Source: Kiritimatiellia bacterium (GTDB lineage Bacteria; Verrucomicrobiota; Kiritimatiellia; B70-G9). Taken from it: a stretch of 9,983 nucleotides of DNA. Positions 7,448 to 9,983 of this stretch are shown piece by piece. The DNA lies in assembly GCA_012961745.1 (NCBI GenBank), contig DTYT01000116.1:1-9983 (forward strand), in the 5' to 3' direction. The translations under genes and the position numbers were made by a program. Every line of letters starts with the position of its first letter. Position 1 is the stretch's first letter. The notes beneath the pieces were generated by a model. The model did no database searches, was not told the DNA's origin, and was given only the letters and a program-made list of their open reading frames with translations.

Positions 7448-7459
7448 CGTGATGTCACG
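7448..7459. promoter_or_regulatory. Short inverted repeat, possible operator
   Basis: CGTGA-TG-TCACG has perfect 5-base arms around a 2-base centre. It lies in the 240-base gap (7374-7613) before the exported unknown gene, next to a TTGACG at 7444-7449. The arms resemble a CRP/FNR-type half-site (GTGA/TCAC), but the spacing of 2 is far shorter than the usual 6. No convincing -10 box is found near it. A 5-base palindrome can occur by chance. Confidence 0.2.
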
Positions 7460-7494
7460 AGTCCTGCGGTCTAGGTTGTGAGCGGGTAACCGCA

Positions 7495-7517
7495 CGCCGC
7501 ACGGTTCCTGCGCGGCG
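7495..7517 (+). terminator. GC-only stem-loop, weak terminator candidate
   Basis: CGCCGC and GCGGCG form a 6-base GC stem with an 11-base loop, followed by GCTCCCCTTTGTCTT rather than a clean T-run. It is 120 bases past the exported beta-sandwich gene. It is the only stem in the 7374-7613 gap with any pyrimidine-rich tail, so it might end the 3255-7373 transcript. The loop is large and the T-tract poor, so this is tentative. The rest of the gap shows a TTGACC at 7531 without a good -10 partner. Confidence 0.2.
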
Positions 7518-7613
7518 GCTCCCCTTTGTCTTGACCTTTCTCATTCCGTGGAGTAACCAGTCGGGAAAGAGGGTGGTGTAGAGCGGGGTCCGGCAAAGTG
7601 CGGGAAGGTAGCC

Positions 7614-8453
7614 GTGAGGATAGTTGCGAGGTCTGGCCTGTTCATCTTGCTTTCGGTGGTACTGGCGCGGTGCCTGCCGGCCGCTGAACAGGTGATCTAC
7701 CGCGCGGTTGATGCAGAGAACCTGAAAGATAATCCGGAACATTACTGGCTTGAGCCGATAGCGTTCCGCGACGAGCTGCTCGCACCACCCGGCAACCGCC
7801 GTATCACCTTGGCGGGCGAGCGATATGTTACCTTCAAGACCCGCATTGCCGGCCGTTGCGCGGCGTCACTGGAGGTTGCGGAAAAGCTCCGGTCACTGGA
7901 GGTGGGGAAGAGCTACTATTTTCAAGGCACGATTCTGGCGCACGGACGGAACTTCCATATTGTGGTAAGCGACGTATCGCGGTCTCTTGACGTGGAGGAT
8001 GCAGCCGGGTCCCTGGAAAAGAAGGTGGGCCTGCAGTCCACTGATGGGTATATCCGGCGTCTTCTCGAGACGGTGGAAAGCGCTCTGTTCACCCTCTCGC
8101 AGAACCAGGGGGTGACTATGAGAGACCTGCTGCGTCCGGGATCTGAATATGAGACTCAAGTGCTGGAGACTATACAGAGTGCGGTCCTGCGAGACTCCCG
8201 TGTATCCGGTGTCACCGCGGAAATGATTCTCAGCAGATTGATATACCGGGCGCTCGTCGCCGACAAGGTGGAAGCGCCGCCGGGGACATTGCGAACCGGC
8301 CCACTGGGTTCGGCGGTGGCGGCTTCGGCCCAGGAGTCTCCCGAGGCTGGGCAGCGCGAGGAGCGGGGGCCACGACTCCGGGTCGGAGTTCTGCGGGTCA
8401 GGTTGGAATCCCCAAGGGCCCGAGCGGAGCCCGCAGTACCACCGGGCCGCTGA
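7614..8453 (+). CDS. Exported protein of unknown function
   Basis: The 279-residue open frame starts at GTG 7614, preceded by GGAAGG (7603-7608) with five bases between. A signal peptide is clear (basic MRIVAR, hydrophobic 8-19, likely cleavage after LPA-A near 24). The mature region to about residue 130 has alternating strands (IAFRDELL, RYVTFKTRIAG, KSYYFQGTILAHGRNFHIVVSDV) and could be a small beta-barrel such as an OB-like fold. A helical part (about 135-215) follows, with regular Leu/Ile spacing. After about residue 235 the chain becomes Arg/Pro-rich (PRLRVGVLRVRL) and unlike the rest, which may reflect a frameshift near 8366-8370 (see findings). I do not recognise the family. It is preceded by a 240-base gap, so it probably has its own promoter. 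Confidence 0.7.
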   Translation: MRIVARSGLFILLSVVLARCLPAAEQVIYRAVDAENLKDNPEHYWLEPIAFRDELLAPPGNRRITLAGERYVTFKTRIAGRCAASLEVAEKLRSLEVGKSYYFQGTILAHGRNFHIVVSDVSRSLDVEDAAGSLEKKVGLQSTDGYIRRLLETVESALFTLSQNQGVTMRDLLRPGSEYETQVLETIQSAVLRDSRVSGVTAEMILSRLIYRALVADKVEAPPGTLRTGPLGSAVAASAQESPEAGQREERGPRLRVGVLRVRLESPRARAEPAVPPGR

Positions 8454-8505
8454 CAGCAGGATCGGCGGGCGAGGTCGAGGTGGTCCCCCCCTAGGAAAAC
8501 GGGAC

Positions 8506-8533
8506 TGGAACCGAACCTGATTTACCCTAAGAT
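8506..8533 (+). promoter_or_regulatory. Possible sigma-70 promoter of the tRNA gene
   Basis: A TAAGAT at 8528-8533 matches four of six bases of the -10 consensus, and TGGAAC at 8506-8511 is a weak -35 with 16 bases between. The predicted transcript would begin a few bases before the tRNA at 8545. The region between the unknown exported gene and the tRNA (8454-8544) is also locally AT-richer than its surroundings just here. Proposed by position and match only. Confidence 0.35.
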
Positions 8534-8544
8534 ATTGATGTGCA

Positions 8545-8620
8545 GCCAGCTTAGCTCAATTGGCAGAGCAGCTGACTTGTAATCAGCAGGTTGTCGGTTC
8601 GAGTCCGACAGCTGGCTCCA
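8545..8620 (+). tRNA. tRNA-Thr (anticodon UGU), CCA encoded
   Basis: A complete cloverleaf is visible. The acceptor stem is GCCAGCT (8545-8551) with AGCTGGC (8610-8616), all pairs perfect. The D arm is GCTC...GAGC. The anticodon stem GCTGA/TCAGC encloses CTTGTAA, with TGT at 8578-8580. The T arm is TGTCGG-TTCGAGT-CCGACA. The discriminator is T (8617) and CCA at 8618-8620 is encoded. It reads ACA and, by wobble, probably other ACN codons. The minus-strand nnr gene ends 11 bases downstream, with no terminator visible between. Confidence 0.97.
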
Positions 8621-8631
8621 CCAGTAAGGCA

Positions 8632-9983
8632 TCAGTGTCCGCAGCACTCCCTTAAACTTGCAGCAATTTCCTCGCAGATGTCCATCGCGGTCATTGCAGC
8701 CTGCGAGTATTTCCAGGCGGCGATGTCCCCTGCCTTGGAGTGCAGCAGTACGGCGGCGCAGGCTGCTTCGAAAGCGGGCTTGCCCTGAGCAAGAAATCCC
8801 GCAAGCAGTCCGGCGAGAACATCGCCCGAGCCTCCGGTGGCCATGCCTGGATTCCCCGCCAAGTTGACGAACGGCGCCCGGCCGCTGCGGGCTATGATGG
8901 TCCCGGCTCCCTTGAGAACCACGGTAGCGTCGGTCAGGTCGGCGCTGCGGGCCGCGGCAGCGGCACGGTCCGCCTGTATGGTGGCAACATCCTCGGACAG
9001 CAGCCGGGCGAGTTCTCCCGGATGAGGGGTTATGACGACCGGGGCCTGAGCGCGGTCGAACCAGTGAGGGTTTCCCGCCATCACGCTGATTGCATCCGCG
9101 TCAATGACCGCGGGTATGGAGAGGTCGCGGATTATGCTCCGCACGAGCGAATGTATGCCCGTGCCCCGGCCGAGTCCCGGCCCCAGGAGCAGGGCGTCGA
9201 ACTGCGCCAGCCTTTCGCGCCAGGTTCCCCAAAGGTCGGGAGAAAGAACCCCGCTGTCGTCTTCAGGCGCGGTTTCGATCATAATCTCCGGTCCGGCGGC
9301 ACGCACGAGGGGAGCGATGGCCGGAGATACCAGCACCGTTACCAGTCCGGCGCCCGACCGGATGGCCGCCCTGGCAGCCATCGTCACCGCCCCACTGTAT
9401 TTCCGGGAACCCCCGATGATGAACAGGTGGCCATAGTCGCCCTTGTGGGAAATTCTCTTTCGGGGCGGAAACAGTTGACGTACTTCGGCCGCCGAAACCA
9501 GTTGCATTCCGCTTTCCCCGCAGACGCGCGGCACGATCTCGGCAGGCGTACCGATATCAACGACTTCCACCGAGCCGATATACTCCAGAGCCGAGGGATG
9601 GAGAAATCCCTTCTTGGGCAGACCCATAGTCACGGTGAGATCGGCTCTGACGATATGCTGGTGCCGCACGCCCTCGGTGGCGTCAAGTCCCGAGGGCAGA
9701 TCCACGGCGACAACCGGACGGCTACGGCCGAGGTCGTTGACGAGGGCGATAGCGGAGCGGACCGGCTCCCGGGGCTCCCCCGTAAAGCCGGTGCCAAGCA
9801 GGCCGTCGACGACCACCGTGGCGCAATTGGCGTCAGGATCCACACGCCAATGCTGCGTGTCAGTGCGCTCCTCAAGTGGAACACCGGCATCCAGCATCAG
9901 CTCCAGATGTTTACGCGCATCTCCGCGGATTTCCGCCGCTTTTCCGGCAAGCCACACCATGGTCCCTATGCCCGCTTCCGCCA
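8632..9983 (-). CDS. nnr: Bifunctional NAD(P)H-hydrate epimerase / ADP-dependent dehydratase (5' partial)
   Basis: This enzyme repairs hydrated NADH and NADPH (NADHX, NADPHX): the N-terminal YjeF_N domain interconverts R and S epimers, and the C-terminal ribokinase-like domain dehydrates the S form using ADP or ATP. The minus frame stays open to the right edge (AEAGIGT precedes the internal ATG at 9960), so the true start and the GNNGGDG region lie outside. YjeF_N signs are VVDGLLGTGFTG, VAVDLPSGLDATEG and TMGLPKKGFL. Dehydratase signs are HKGDYGHLFIIGGS, LLLGPGLGRG, VIDADAIS, ITPHPGELARLL, VLKGAGT and GNPGMATGGSGDVLAGLLAG with the catalytic Asp in GGSGD. It ends at TGA 8632-8634, convergent with tRNA-Thr. 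Function fits the NAD salvage genes at 1357-3217 but it is a separate transcript. Confidence 0.95.
   Translation of the reverse strand, partial: AEAGIGTMVWLAGKAAEIRGDARKHLELMLDAGVPLEERTDTQHWRVDPDANCATVVVDGLLGTGFTGEPREPVRSAIALVNDLGRSRPVVAVDLPSGLDATEGVRHQHIVRADLTVTMGLPKKGFLHPSALEYIGSVEVVDIGTPAEIVPRVCGESGMQLVSAAEVRQLFPPRKRISHKGDYGHLFIIGGSRKYSGAVTMAARAAIRSGAGLVTVLVSPAIAPLVRAAGPEIMIETAPEDDSGVLSPDLWGTWRERLAQFDALLLGPGLGRGTGIHSLVRSIIRDLSIPAVIDADAISVMAGNPHWFDRAQAPVVITPHPGELARLLSEDVATIQADRAAAAARSADLTDATVVLKGAGTIIARSGRAPFVNLAGNPGMATGGSGDVLAGLLAGFLAQGKPAFEAACAAVLLHSKAGDIAAWKYSQAAMTAMDICEEIAASLRECCGH

Noticed and set aside
7531..7559. TTGACC with TAACCA 17 bases downstream as a promoter
   Set aside because: The -35 is good but the -10 matches only two of six bases, so it is not listed as a feature.
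8545..8620. tRNA-Thr as an integration site for a mobile element
   Set aside because: No integrase is nearby and no direct repeat of the tRNA 3' end is visible in the window.

Overview
This GC-rich window reads as one bacterial chromosomal region. Almost all of it is coding: ten genes lie on the plus strand (one missing its 5' end), then a tRNA, then a convergent minus-strand gene cut by the right edge. No insertion sequence, phage gene, CRISPR array or large repeat is visible. The mix suggests a member of the Planctomycetes-Verrucomicrobia-Chlamydiae superphylum, perhaps Verrucomicrobiota or Kiritimatiellota. That mix is an FHA membrane protein beside a GspJ-like pseudopilin, a zinc-ribbon membrane protein with an SHD1-like tail, an exported NPGFE-type beta-sandwich protein and start codons of ATG, GTG and TTG. 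The placement is inferred from gene style only; there is no rRNA or other marker.

Region 1 (2-1326) is the end of a secretion or pilus operon: the last 57 codons of an unidentified protein, a 164-residue FHA protein with a C-terminal membrane anchor, and a GspJ-type minor pseudopilin. The genes are packed with gaps of 1 to 4 bases. Region 2 (1357-3217) is an NAD salvage pair: nicotinate phosphoribosyltransferase followed by nicotinamidase. Together they convert nicotinamide to nicotinate mononucleotide (the Preiss-Handler entry).

Region 3 (3255-7373) holds four closely spaced genes. They encode a double zinc-ribbon single-pass membrane protein, a soluble hybrid histidine kinase with a badly eroded ATP-binding domain but an intact receiver, an SRAP (YedK/HMCES) abasic-site protein, and an exported beta-sandwich protein. 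Region 4 (7374-8453) is a 240-base intergenic stretch followed by an exported protein of unknown function whose 3' end may be frameshifted.

Region 5 (8454-9983) carries tRNA-Thr(UGU) with an encoded CCA. It faces a bifunctional NAD(P)HX epimerase/dehydratase (NnrE-NnrD type) on the minus strand, so three of the eleven proteins deal with NAD supply or repair. The most notable observation is the hybrid kinase. Its N-box Asn, the second G1 Gly and the whole G2 Gly loop are replaced, while the phosphoacceptor His and all receiver residues remain.
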